Of a stretch of DNA of 64,000 nucleotides, positions 1-59,700 are shown one piece after another (position 1 is the first letter of the stretch; each line of letters opens with the position of its first letter). Origin of the DNA: Macrotis lagotis (Eukaryota > Chordata > Mammalia > Peramelemorphia > Peramelidae); NCBI RefSeq assembly GCF_037893015.1, contig NC_133660.1:282659067-282723066 (forward strand), read 5' to 3'. The translations under genes and the position numbers were made by a program. The notes beneath the pieces were generated by a model. The model worked only from the letters and a program-made list of their open reading frames with translations. It had not been told where the DNA came from and searched no databases.

Positions 1-1403
1 GGGAAGATGAATGGTGTACGAACTGTCCTGAGGGATGAAAGGCGCCCATTCTGCCTGGGCAGGCAAAAGTGCTACTGGCAGGCCTAGGAGGCCTCGATCC
101 ACCTGCCATCTGATATTTGGTCAAACTAGTTTCTGATCACCTACAAGATGCAAAGCACCTAGGAGATGCAGTGTGACTCAAAAGCAGCTGAGCCTGTGGC
201 TCCCGTGCACTGTGATCACTCTGGGCCTGGGGGGCTAGTTGTGCATAAATGAGCCCCTTTCATTTCCCCTGCCAGGAGTCAGAGGCAGAGCCGTGCCAGG
301 GCAGATTTAAACAATTCCAGTTGGACTAAACTTTACTTAAACCATACAAACAGATCTGCAGAAGCTGCTGAAGTGCCAGAGGATATGTGTAAACCACATT
401 TATTCCCAGGATTAATTTTCTCCACTTAATGAGCTGATGGCAGCTTCCCAGTATTGGAGAGGACGCAGGACTCTGGAGACCCAGAAGTGGATTGGGAGGC
501 TGCCTGGCTCCGACAGTGGCTGCTCTGCCCCTGATGTTTGGGGAATCCAGAGCCACGCATGTGGAACAAGATGCTGATCATCCCGGGTCTCACTCTTTGG
601 CTCCTGACATTAAACATCCTCTGCAGAGGCCTGAAATAATTCCCCAAACCCATTCTCCCTTAAGGAGATGACTCTGTGGTCTACACTAAATAAAACTGAA
701 CAGCTGACCAAGAAGAGAGACTGGAGGGACAGAAGCCTTCTGATTGGCTTCCTTGGCTTGATTCTCTGCATAAACATGTGCAAGAAGTTCCAAACCCTGT
801 GACCCAGCCTGGGGTGGGGGGAGCTGCAGAAGGTGGGTCTCAAAGCTCATCCAGCCCAACCTGGGCCCAACCAACAACTGGCCAGTTTCTGGCCTTCTCC
901 TACTTTCTGGTCAGTACAAAGTTGTTTTGCCCTCAGGCTGACTGCTCTTATTCTGCTCTGCAAGGTGAAGCAGAGAAGTTCCGAAGCCTCTTCAGAGATG
1001 ATGCCCCCCAGCCACCCTTCCCATCCAGACCCACCTTCTCTCATCTACAGCTTTTCTGGCCCTGCCCCACATGCTGGGTCAGGAAGAGGAGAAGGGGAGG
1101 GGGAGAAGGAAGGAAGAGCCTTTCTCCTCCCCTCCCTCTCTTGATCCTGGTAGCCGCAATCTACGGCCTCCTGGTCATTCTCCTTGGTCAGCTCTTGGCT
1201 CAGTTTTTCTCTCTACCCTGAATCCTATCCATAGACCCAGGGAGAGGAATATGTTTATAAATAAAGGTGATGGAAAAACATAAACTATTAATAAAAATTT
1301 AAAACTTTAAGAAGAAAAAAATTTCTGGCTTAAAAAGATAATGACAAGTCAGAACATGCTCAGAGGATGACCACAATGGTCAAGAAACTAAACTGTGCCA
1401 CAA

Positions 1404-1408
1404 TATGT

Positions 1409-1464
<56 letters not shown>
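1404..1464. repeat. (TG)n-(GA)n compound microsatellite
   Basis: About 20 TG units with one TATG interruption run straight into about 10 GA units. Likely length-polymorphic. Confidence 0.95.
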
Positions 1465-1579
1465 ATGAATGAGAGAAAGAAGGCTTTGTCCCATGGAGAG
1501 AACATTAAAAATGTACATGGTCATACTTCTCAATTTTTTCCATTCAAATCAACAAGTCTAAAGTGTGTCCAGAGTGTTG

Positions 1580-1790
1580 GGTGCTCTGTTGGTACAGGGG
1601 CTAGAATGTTAGGTTAGGAGTCAGTTCCTGGGTTCAAATCCTTCCTCAAACACTTCCAGCTGTGTGACCCTGGGCAAGTCGCTTCACTCTGCTTCAGTTT
1701 CCTGGAGCTGGAGAAGCAAAGGACAAACTATGGCCAAGAAAACTTCAAATGGGGTTACTAAGAGTAGGATGTGAATGAAACAACCAAACA
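1580..1790 (+). repeat. MAR1-like SINE
   Basis: It has the tRNA-derived head with GGTTCAAATCC, GTGTGACCCTGGGCAAGTC, then the MAR1 body: CAGTTTCCTGGAGCTGGAGAAG and GCCAAGAAAAC..AAATGGGGT. Diverged and old. Confidence 0.75.
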
Positions 1791-2799
1791 ACAGTAGGAT
1801 GTAGGAATCCCTTTGTTTTCCATTTTGTCTACTACAAAAAGAGCTTCTGTCAATATTTTTGTACAAAAAGGAGGACAGAAGGACAAAGGACACTGGCACA
1901 CTGAGTTCTCACCTCCCCTGGTCACTCACGAAGAGGTCACACTGAATAAATGGGAGGCACAGTGTGCATGTAGAGGTGAAGGCAACTGGCAAAGTGAACG
2001 CCCTAGAGGAGACAGAGACAAGAAGAGCTGCATCCTTGGGTTCGGTTCCCAAATGTGCTCTCCAGTATTTAGGGCTCTCTGCAGGGTGCCTCTGTGAGTC
2101 CCAGAAGGATACAGGAAGCCTCAGTGGGACGTTCTGAGGATGGACAAAGGAACCTCTATAATCACTCTCAGCGACTTACAAAAGAGGTGCCAGAAAATCC
2201 AAAGTATTACTATTATTAATGTTTGGGAAAATATACAATTCTACATAATAATGATAAACATTTAATCAAGAAATAAATGAGGTTTTTTATTTTTTGGCAA
2301 AAGTCTTCGAATTTGGGGGTGGCAAGAGCAGCAGGGAGTTTCTGCAGAACATCCAAGATCATTTGCCCTGGAAAACAGCAGCTTTTAGCAGAAGGCATGA
2401 TTCTCCAACCTGGAGCTCTGTCTGCCATCTAGGAAAAAAGTGTGCAGCCAGGGAGAAGGGAAGAGTGAGACTGGGAGGAGGTGTCCCTTCTACCTCACTC
2501 CTTGGCCACTTCTGAAGGAAGTGGAAGGAAAAGAGGTATGGGGTCCGGAGGCATTTCTCCTCTTGGGTGCCACACTAGAGACTGCTTTGACAGTACTCCT
2601 TCTGCCAGGCGGTCGCATGGACACAGCCTCTCCTTTGGGGATCTTGGGGAGCCTTGGCAACTTCTCCATATCCCTGTTATATTCCCTCCATGTCCCAAGC
2701 AGGGGTCAGATCTGCTTCACTTTTTCCCAAGAATTCCTCCTAGTACAGTGAGCTTGGACACAGGAAGTCCTTAGTTAGCCACATATCAGAGTCTATGCC

Positions 2800-2890
2800 A
2801 AGGGGGGGGAGTGGTGCAAACACAAATGAAAAGAACAATCCTTGACTTCTAGAAGCTTATGTTCTAGTGTGGAAGACAAGTCCAGAAGTT
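2800..2890 (-). repeat. L2 3'-end remnant
   Basis: Antisense of the L2 tail: AATCCTTGACTTCTAGAAGCTTATGTTCTAGTGTGG resembles the 'ccctgcccttaaggagcttacattctagtggg' pattern of L2 in reverse orientation. Short and diverged. Confidence 0.45.
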
Positions 2891-3099
2891 TGGGTTGGTA
2901 GGCAGGGGAGCTGAGTCTTGGGGTGTCATCAATGGCCTGAAGGCAACCAGAGCCCTCCTCAGGTATCAAAGGTCTGGGACCTCCATGAGTAGTGGTTGGG
3001 GGCCACTTGCCCCTCCAATGAGCTCCTAGTAGTCAGGGAACTGCAGTCTTGGGACTGCAGGGCATTTGATAACAAGGAGTAGTCTGCTCCACCCAGCGT

Positions 3100-3420
3100 G
3101 ACATCACCCAGCATCTGCTGGACAGCTCCAATGGATGTCCCAAAAGCCCCACAGAGCTCATTCTTTCCCCCCAATCTCCCACCCCCTCTTCCAAAGGTCT
3201 CTATTTCTTTGGAAAGCACAATCACCTTCTCATTCAACCTTGGCATCATCCTCAACCTCCAACCCCCTCATTTCCAAGTCCTCACTATTCTATTTCCACA
3301 AAGCCTCTCATGTCTCTCTCTCTGCACCATCATCCAGGTTGGTGCCTCCACCTGTCCTAACTATGGCAGCTCCCATCTATCTTGATGACCTTGTCCTTCA
3401 GAGCCAGCCTCCCTAGAGCC
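3100..3420 (+). repeat. L2 ORF2 remnant
   Basis: It reads like the post-RT part of L2: GAGCTCATTCTTTCCCC, CTTGGCATCATCCTCAACC, then a TACCTCCA-type stretch. The frame is broken and only traces of the protein remain. Confidence 0.45.
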
Positions 3421-4089
3421 ACCAAATCAAGATTCTGATGGCACAAGGTTCAGGAAGTCCTGCCATGGTCCTGGGGGCAGCTCCTCTCTTGTGTCACACT
3501 TTTCACCCTTTAACCTGCAGCCCACTAAAAAGTCTTATGATGTTTTAACAAAGGAAACCCATTTATCTAAGCATCAATCAGAAAATTCTACTGATTAAAA
3601 ATAACAATAACACATGAGAATGAATGTGCCTTTTACCCTAGAGCTAGCTAGGTCTCTCTCAATCGAGGGCTAGTCTGACCCTACCCAAGGGGACACTCCC
3701 TCAAATTTCTGAGGAGAGCTGGAAATCAGTGTTCCAACCCTTTAGAAAGAACTCTTCTCCAGTCTCTCTCTCTTTAAAAAGACATGAACATCTCCCTGGA
3801 AAGCTCTGCTGCCAGCTCTACCCCTCCAGTCCTGCAATAATTCCTCCACCGATTAAAAGGTCACAGGCTGAGCCAGAAACCTATGAAAGTCCATCAAGCA
3901 CTTTGCAAACACCAAAGTACCAAATCAATGCCAGTTACTCTCCAGGTCTCAGAAAGGCAGGCAAGATTAGGCTAGGCTGAGGGTTCCCTCATCCTTCCTC
4001 CCAAGGTCTGTGTCAACCTGGTCCTCATCCATCAGCTCTGGACAGTTGGTTGCTCACTTAGATCTTCCCTTGTCTGATAATTTATCATT

Positions 4090-5075
4090 TTAAGAAAATT
4101 TTAAAAATTGAATTGATGTGAACTGATGCAATCAATCTGGAGAGTAATTTGAAATTATACCCAAAGAGTAACAAAAACTGATCATAGGGGCTCCTGGGTG
4201 GTGCAGTGGATAGAGCACCAGCCCCGGAGTCAGGAGTACCTGGGTTCAAATCCCGTCTCAGACACTTAATGACCCTAGCTGTGTGGCCTTGGGCAAGCCA
4301 CTTAACCCCTTTTGCCTTGCAAAAACCTTGAAAACCCCAAATGAACCACCGATCATACCCTATGACCCAGAAATTCCAATTCTAGGTCTGTATCCAGAAG
4401 AAATTATAAAAAAAAAGGGAAAAGTCTCACATGTCCCAAAAATATTCATAGTAGGGGTTTTTTTTGTAGTGGCAAAGAATTGGAAATCGAGGGGATGCCT
4501 ACAATTGGGAAAATGAGTAAACAAGTTATGGTATGTGGATACTATAGAATAGAAGAAGAAACCATGAATGGTTAGACTTTAGAGAAACATGGAAAGAATT
4601 ACAGAATCTGATGCTGAGCAAGGGAGCAGAACCAAGAGAACATTAACAACAACATTGTGAGATGATCAACCTTGATAAGCAGTTACTCTCAGCAGTTCAG
4701 AGAGCTTGGACAACCGTATCAGACCGGCTATGGAAAATGCTATTCCTATCCGGAGGAAGAAAAATAAAGCACAACAAAAAACCCTTCAGAATCTGATGAA
4801 CTCTACATACTTTTAAAAACTCTCTCATATATTTCTTTCCTATCTCATGGTTTTCTTTCTTTTCCCTTTATCCTAATTCTTCATATTGAAAATGACTAAT
4901 CTGTAAACGTATCAACACAATAGTCACCTGACTGTTCACCACTGAGAGGAAGGGAGTAGGAAGGCAGGGTGGAAGGAAATTATGTAACTTAAAAACATGT
5001 ATGCATGTGGATGAATGTTGAAAAACTTTCAGATCATGTAACTGAAAAAATAAAATATCAACTGGGGGAAAAAAG
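4090..5075 (+). repeat. L1 3' end, interrupted by a SINE
   Basis: It contains the marsupial L1 3' landmarks in order: CAATCTGGAGAGTAATTTG, ACCCAGAAATTCCA, AAATATTCATAGTAG, GTGGCAAAGAATTGGAAAT, GATGCTGAGCAAG.GAGCAGAACCA and a terminal ACTGAAAAAATAAAAT. A WSINE1-like SINE splits it at 4187-4350. Non-coding; the rest of the L1 is missing (5' truncation). Confidence 0.75.
4187..4350 (+). repeat. WSINE1-like SINE
   Basis: Full-length-looking: tRNA-like A and B boxes (GGTGGTGCAGTGGATAG, GGGTTCAAATCCC), AGCTGTGTGGCCTTGGGCAAG, and an end at TTGCCTTGCAAAAACC. The repeated GATCATA at 4180-4186 and 4351-4357 is a target-site duplication. It sits inside the L1 fragment. Confidence 0.85.
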
Positions 5076-5084
5076 TAAAAAAAA

Positions 5085-5280
5085 TTGAATTGAATTTTAT
5101 TTTATTTTCAAACAAAGATCAGCTTCTGTCCCTTTCAGCTTGCACCCCTCTCCCGAGGAAAGCACAAAAAAAAACCAAATCCCTCGTCATGGAACGCAGG
5201 GTCAAGTCAAACAAAATTTCTCACTTATGTCTAAAAAACCATGTCTTAATCTGCACTCTATCTGGGCTGGTGGTTGGTCA
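5085..5280 (-). repeat. L1 3'-end fragment, reverse orientation
   Basis: TTTTATTTTATTTTCAAAC followed by a C/T-rich stretch and GAGGAAAGCAC resembles the antisense of the L1 tail. Weak match. Confidence 0.35.
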
Positions 5281-5286
5281 CTGTGA

Positions 5287-5500
5287 TAATGGCAGGCAGG
5301 TGGCGCTGTGGAGGAAGAGCTGGGCCTGGGATCAGGAATAAGTGAATTCAAATCTGACCTCAGGCACTTCCTAGCTGGGTGACCCTGGGTCAGTGACCTC
5401 AGACCTGTCTGCTTCAGTTTCCTCATCTGTAAAATTAGCATCTCTGCCAAGAAAACCCCAAATAGACTCAAGGAGAGTCAGACTTGACAAAAATCCAGTG
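5287..5500 (+). repeat. MAR1-like SINE
   Basis: CAGGTGGCGCTGTGGA head, AGCTGGGTGACCCTGGG, GTTTCCTCATCTGTAAAAT, then GCCAAGAAAACCCCAAAT and GGAGAGTCAGACTTGAC. This is the complete order of MAR1, moderately diverged. Confidence 0.85.
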
Positions 5501-5719
5501 GCCCCAGGGAGACCTGATGACTTGGTAGACTTGGTAGGTTCAGCTGTTTCATGGGTTCAGAATGGATCCACTTCTGCTCCCATTTAGTCCACGGTGTCCA
5601 CCTTGTCCAGAAGAAAAAGCACAAGCAGCTGGCTGACCATGCTGGGTTAACATCGAGATGAACCAGGCCCCTGGCAAGGGCCTAGGAACTCATCCAAAAA
5701 GACAGGAGGTAAGCTTGGT

Positions 5720-7210
5720 ACAACCTGCTGCTACTTTTTTTTGTTTTGCCAATGCTCTTTTCTTATTTACAACCCAAGCAGTAGCGCATTGATCCCTACT
5801 TTGTGGCATCTCGGCATCAGAGGCTGCATTGAGGGCACCGTCATCTGTGAAAACATGGTCCTGCACCAACACTCCTCCACTTTGTTCTTGGCTTGGAGCC
5901 CTTACAAGTTGAAGAATCTGCCATCAGTGCCATGGCTGACCTTGAGACTGTGTTCATCCTCAGTGAAGGTGTTTGATAAGATGGCCGACAACATCATGCT
6001 AAAAAATACAGGAGCAATGCCTCATCCTCATTTTACTCCATTGGTGACCAGAAATTCTCAGGAATTCTTGAGTCCACTCTCTAGACCCCGGACATGCATA
6101 CTGTCATGAGACTGATGGACAATACCAATGAACTGCTCCAGACAACCAAATTTGGACATAATTTTCTATAAACCCTCATGGCTAGGGGCGGCTAGGTGGC
6201 GTAGTGGATAAAGCCTTGGAGTCAGGAGTGCCTGGGTTCAAATCCTGTCTCAGACACTTAATAATTACCTAGCTGTGTGGCCTTGGGCAAGCCACTTAAC
6301 CCCATTTGCCTTGCAAAAACCTTAAAAAAAAAAGCAAAAAAACAAACAAACAAAAAAAACAAAAACAAAATCCTCATGGCTGATGGTATCAAAGGCCTTG
6401 GTCAGATCTACAAATGATGTATACAGACCTCTGTTCTGTTCCTGCTCATTTTGCTCTAACAATGAACACCCAGATGCTCCATCAGCCAGCACCACACCAT
6501 CCACATGTGGAACCACTGATGCCAGCAAATGGAGAAGTTGTGAGTCCTGTGAACAAGTTCACTCACCTTGGCAGAGGAGTTTGGGAGGCTCCAATACAAA
6601 GTGTGGGAGAGGAGAGGATTAGACTGACTACTAGACTGAAGGTCTACAGAGTTGCTGTGCTGACCTCATGGCTATATACCTGGACAGTCCACCAATGCCA
6701 GGCCAGGAAACTGAATTGCTTCCATTTAAATTGTTTTAGGAAGATTCTGAAGTTCACCTGGCAGGAGAAAATCCCAGACACTGAGGTCCTTTCTCAAGCT
6801 GCCTAGCATTCCAACATTCCTACAGTGAGTGCAATGATGATGAGCTGGATACCTTGTTAGAATGTCAGTCATGTTTGTCAAAAAAACTATTTTATGGAGA
6901 TCTCACCCAGGGCAAGTGCTCACAAGGCGGTCAGAAGAACCGATACTGAGACACCCTGAAGGTCTCATTGAAGAACTTTAGAGTTGATTGTACAGTGTGG
7001 GAGACCCTGGCACAGGACCACCTTAGCATGGTGTCCCCCCATCAGAGAGGGGGGCTGCCCTCCATGAGGAAGACAGAATGGAAGCAGCTCAAAGGAAACG
7101 TGACATCTGTAAGTTTAGAGTACTACCCCAGGAGTTCCCATGGACTATTTGTGCCCGACTTGTGGTAGAGCATTTGGAGCTTGTATTGGTCCAATCAGTC
7201 AGTCAGACAT
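5720..7210. mobile_element. Non-LTR retrotransposon with inverted 5' half
   Basis: Minus strand 6456 to about 5720 reads in order ..QNRGLYTSFVDLTKAFDTIS (RT start), FGC.EQFIGIVHQ, VTNGVK.G and the degenerate ADD block (TDDGALNAASDAEM). Plus strand 6457-7210 carries the continuation: MLHQPAPHHPHVEP, NKFTHLG, TRLKVYRVAVLTS, RKILKFTWQEKIPDTEVL and a degenerate C2H2-like finger, CPTCGRAFGACIG, near 7140. One element is therefore split with its 5' half inverted. Many stops and frameshifts; dead. I do not assign a clade with confidence (L2/CR1-like RT). Confidence 0.8.
6184..6371 (+). repeat. WSINE1-like SINE with target-site duplication
   Basis: Complete head-to-tail copy with a long A-rich tail containing CAAA repeats. 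CCTCATGGCT at 6174-6183 and 6372-6381 is the target-site duplication. It interrupts the inverted half of the retrotransposon, so it came later. Confidence 0.92.
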
Positions 7211-7787
7211 ACTGTCATTTATGTCAAACATAGTTTCCTCTCTGAGCCATTTCCAATGAGAATAAAGGCTCCCTCATTCCCCTTCACCTTCCCCCCTTCC
7301 ATACCATTGCAAAAGCTATTTCCTGACTCTTTTACATGAAACATCTTAGTCTATTCTACCTCTCCTTTGCTTTCTCCCAGTACATTTCCTTTATATTATA
7401 CCTTCAGGTTTGACTCTCTCCTGTGTCTTGACTATAAGAGCTCCTATCTGCTCTAATAAATGAGAAGGTTCATATGTATCATCTTCCCATGCAGGAATAC
7501 ACACAGTTCATCATCATTAAATCCGTCATAATTTACCCTTCTTATCCACCCTCTCTATGTCAAACATAGTGATGTCATTTTGGTATTCTTCGACAACCAA
7601 CCAACAACATGGTCATGGTTAATCCACTCATAGTGACTCACTGAACTTTACTCTGTAAGAAAGACAAACAGGGAAGCAAACCAAAGGACACTAAACAGGG
7701 GTTCTGCCCCCGTGGCTCCCCCTCCTCAGAAAAGTGAAGTCTGCTCCATCAACAAAGGGTCTATTCTTGGTAATTAATTACTCATTA

Positions 7788-56299
<48,512 letters not shown>

Positions 56300-56653
56300 G
56301 GTCCGGGCTGGGGGTGCTCCGAGGGCGGCGGCGGCGGCGCGGGGGGCGCGGGGGGCGCGGGCCGGACGCTGCCGCTGGGGGTGGCGCCGCCGCTCTGCCG
56401 CCGCCGCCGCCGGGGCTCGCGCACGCGCGGAGGAGCCGCCCGGCCTCGCGCCGGGGGCGGGGCTCCGCGTGGCCACGCCCGCCGGCCGCGAGGGCAGGAG
56501 CGCAGCGCCCCCTGCCGGCGGGGCGGCGGCCCAACGCTCGCCGGGCCGAGCCCCTCCCCTCCCCCACAGCGGCGCAGGCCCGGAGGCGCCCCCCCCCCCA
56601 CCCGGCCGGGGCGGTCGCAGAGAAGGCAGAGGCAGGCCTGGGGGGGGCAAGGC
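56300..56653 (-). promoter_or_regulatory. PACS1: PACS1 core promoter and 5'UTR, overlapping SF3B2 termination region
   Basis: This 354-bp gap between the SF3B2 AATAAA and the PACS1 ATG must contain the SF3B2 cleavage site and the PACS1 start site. It is very GC- and CpG-rich and shows no TATA box. It has a GC box (GGGGCGGGGC, 56454-56463), further GC-box-like motifs around 56471-56485, and a perfect NRF-1 consensus at 56418-56429. It has the form of a TATA-less CpG-island promoter with dispersed starts. The exact start site cannot be read from the sequence. Confidence 0.75.
56418..56429. promoter_or_regulatory. NRF-1 consensus site
   Basis: CGCGCACGCGCG matches YGCGCAYGCGCR at every position. 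It lies about 120 bp upstream of the PACS1 ATG, where NRF-1 sites are typical in CpG-island promoters. Occupancy is not shown by sequence. Confidence 0.6.
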
Positions 56654-56659
56654 TTTATT
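56654..56659 (-). terminator. SF3B2: SF3B2 polyadenylation signal AATAAA
   Basis: A canonical AATAAA hexamer (TTTATT on the plus strand) lies 50 nt past the stop codon. Cleavage is expected about 15-25 nt further on, near 56630-56640, giving a 3'UTR of about 70-80 nt. A C-rich run (G-rich on the plus strand, 56641-56647) lies at the expected cleavage region. Confidence 0.9.
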
Positions 56660-56708
56660 TACAAAACACGCGGGAAAACACAAGTCCGGCCGGGCGGCGG
56701 CTTCCAGG

Positions 56709-56780
56709 TTAAAACTTGAATTCCTTGTATTTCTTACTGCCCCCTCGGCTGTCCTGGGGCTGCGCCTTCCGTTTCTTTTG
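56709..56780 (-). CDS. SF3B2: SF3B2 last coding exon and stop
   Basis: Acceptor CTTCCTAG. It encodes [17 protein letters not shown] and the terminal KYKEFKF, then TAA at 56709-56711. The basic tail is characteristic of the family's C terminus. Confidence 0.98.
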   Translation of the reverse strand, partial: QKKRKAQPQDSRGGSKKYKEFKF

Positions 56781-59700
56781 CTAGGAAGGAGAAAGAGGAA
56801 GCAGGTCACAGGGGGCCCGGGGGGCCGTGGCCCTCCCCGTGGGCGCCCGGGAGGGGCCCTACCTTCTGCTTGGCCGCGTGCTCGGCCACCATGTCGCTGA
56901 AGTCCTCCTTCTCCACCTGGGCCTGCTGCTCCCGCACGTGCTCCTCGTACTTCTGGGTCATGGCCATGGGATCCAGCTCCAGCTCCTCGGGGGCCAAGGC
57001 CACTTCCACCCCTTGCAGCTCGGGGGCCGGGCCCTTGCGGCTCATCACCTGCAGAGCCCTGGCGGTCAGGCCCAATGCCCCCGCAGCCAGCCCGGCCCGG
57101 CTCCCCCCCCCCGTGGTCACCCCCGTGCTCCCCCCGCTCACCGTGGACATGTCATAAATGTGGGTGGACCCCATCATGGCCCCACCCACGGTGGCCGTCC
57201 TCTTCTCGGGGAGCACCGTAAACAGCTGTGGCGTCTCACTGCTGCGGGGAGAACGGGGGTCAGCCCAAGGAAGACCCAAGTGCTTGGGTGGAGGTCCACA
57301 TTGACCATAGAGGGATTCCAGGTCCTCTGGCCCAGGTCTCTCCCAAATTCTAAACTTCTGCCATCAAGTGTGAGCAGCTGAGGCCCCACAAATCCCCCCA
57401 CTGTTCTCCTTTGTAAACCAAGGATGACACCCCCACCTCGGCCCCAGGGTGATAGTGAGGATCCTGGCTCTCATTTCCCAGGTGATACCCGAGACAGCGT
57501 GCCAAGCACCCGCCAGGACGGGAAGGGAAGGTGCCTCCCCCCCAACCCAGTGTGGACGACTGCTCACCCATCCATAGCCTCTTCAATCTTCTTTTTTCTT
57601 AGTTCTATCAGTTCGGGGGTCTCCATCCCTGCTGGGACTGATGAAAAGCCTCCAGGGGTGATGAGGCCACTGAGGAAAGGAACAAGAGGCTGCATAAGCA
57701 GGGAACCCAAGAAGCCAGATCCCACACCCCAGGGCCCAGCCTCTCAAGAGGAGGCACTTTTGGACACCTGTCTGCAGGGGTGATGAAGCCCGTTTCATCA
57801 GGTTTATCTTCATCACTCTCTTCCTCCTCCTCCTCCTCCGAGGATTCCTCATCAGAAGGCTCCAGCTCCCCCCAGGGTGTCCGGTCAATCTCCTCTTCCT
57901 CAGTCTTAGTCTAAAACAAGAGACCAGAGAGGCAGCTAGGTGGCACAGTGCATAGAGCACCAACCTGGGAGTCAGGAGGACCCGAGTTCAAATCCAGCCT
58001 CAGACACAATTACCTAGCTATGTGACCTTGGGCAAGTCAAAAAAAACCCAGATAAACTAAAACAGAGACCAGAGGCCCTCAGAGGAATGAGGAACCCCCA
58101 AGAGACCCCCCAAAATCCCAGAGCTCCCCTCCAGGAGCCAGCATATGCTGATGGTGGCAATACCAACAAGGGCAGCCACATACAACAAGGAATTCTGCCA
58201 GGAATGATCCCTCTGTGGGGATCATGGGCTAAAATCAACTCAAAAAGGGAGAACACTGAAAATACCAAAAATTATAAGAAACACAGGAGGCAACTTATGC
58301 CTGTCCAGTGACTAGAAGGCAGATCACCAACCATTGGAAGCCCTGTCATTAGGCAGAATAGAGAAAACACAGACGGGCAGCCAAGATGCCACCAAGGGAA
58401 GGAAGCCCCCCCCCCCCCATCTGCCCAGGCCCTGTAAGGTGACCCATTCAAGGTAACAGTGCAGATGCCACACAGGGAGCAGACACCTCAACTGGCTTCT
58501 CTCCAGGGAGGCAGAGGGTCTCTGTCAGCCCCGGACGACTGCTTCCAGTTGGGGCATCTGCTGGGAGAGACCCCTGGGGGAGTCAAGGTCCAACTTCCCA
58601 GCATCTGCTCTTGAGCTCTGCCCACAACCGAATCACACCTGGAATTCTGCAGCATTGGTTCCAAACACATCTCCATACAGCGGCTTCCCAGTCTCATCCA
58701 CAGGAGGTTTGCCCCAGCCCCCCGCATGGTAACCAAACGAACAGCTCTGAGAAAGGAATGGAGGGGAGGGGGCAGTCAGCGCCCCCTCCCGGGGCTGCCC
58801 AAAATGGGGAGGGGAAGCTATTGTTCTTGTTCAGCCTGCCACCCACAATGACTTCATACAAAGTTGTGTCATCCCTGGACTTTGGGAAGAGACACCCTCC
58901 CGGAGGGCAGGGCCTGGTGCACAGGCACTAAAATGAGCAAATGGGGTGAGGAGTGAGCCTGGAAATTACCTCAGGAATGGGAGAATTCAGTCCAGGGATC
59001 TTCAGGTTGGGATAGGAAGGGGGAGGCCCATATCGCTGCATAGCAATCAGCCATGGGGGCGGAACTTTGTGGGCGTTCTGAGGATGAGAGATTGCTGTGA
59101 GCCCCCACCCCACAGCAGAGACCCCCACCCAGCCCAGCCTTCATTTCTTCACCACTCACTGGTCCAACTGGCATCCCCAATGAAATCCTCAACTCATCAG
59201 ACAAATCTCCAGGCTTCTTCTCCTTCAACCGAGTCTCAAACTCTTTCCCCTGGGGAAAAGAAAAAAGTATTATCGGGAGCACCCTGACAGACAGGCAGTG
59301 AAGGCATCTGGGAGGGAGAGAGTGTGGGAAAGAGGCGGCAAAGTCCCTCTCTGTACAGGATACGGGGTTCCATTGAAGGGGAACTGATCAAACAGGGCTG
59401 GCTGGTTTTATTTACAGATTCTAATCACTAATCATTTCTGTTTTTGCCTAAAGAAAGGGAAGGCAAGGGAGCCCTGCCAAGGACCAAAGATGATTCTCAA
59501 ATATATTCCAAGGACCAGGGAGAACTTAAATTACCTTTCTCTCATCCCCCAAAGTCCAAAATACCTACCTCCTAAATCCAGTTCCCAAAGACTCAAGTTA
59601 AAAACACCATCCCCTCCCTCCCTAAAATTTGGACTGAAACCCTCTGCCGAGGCCCTGCACACCTCATAGTAAAGGTCCCCATGAATCGTCAGCTTCGGCT

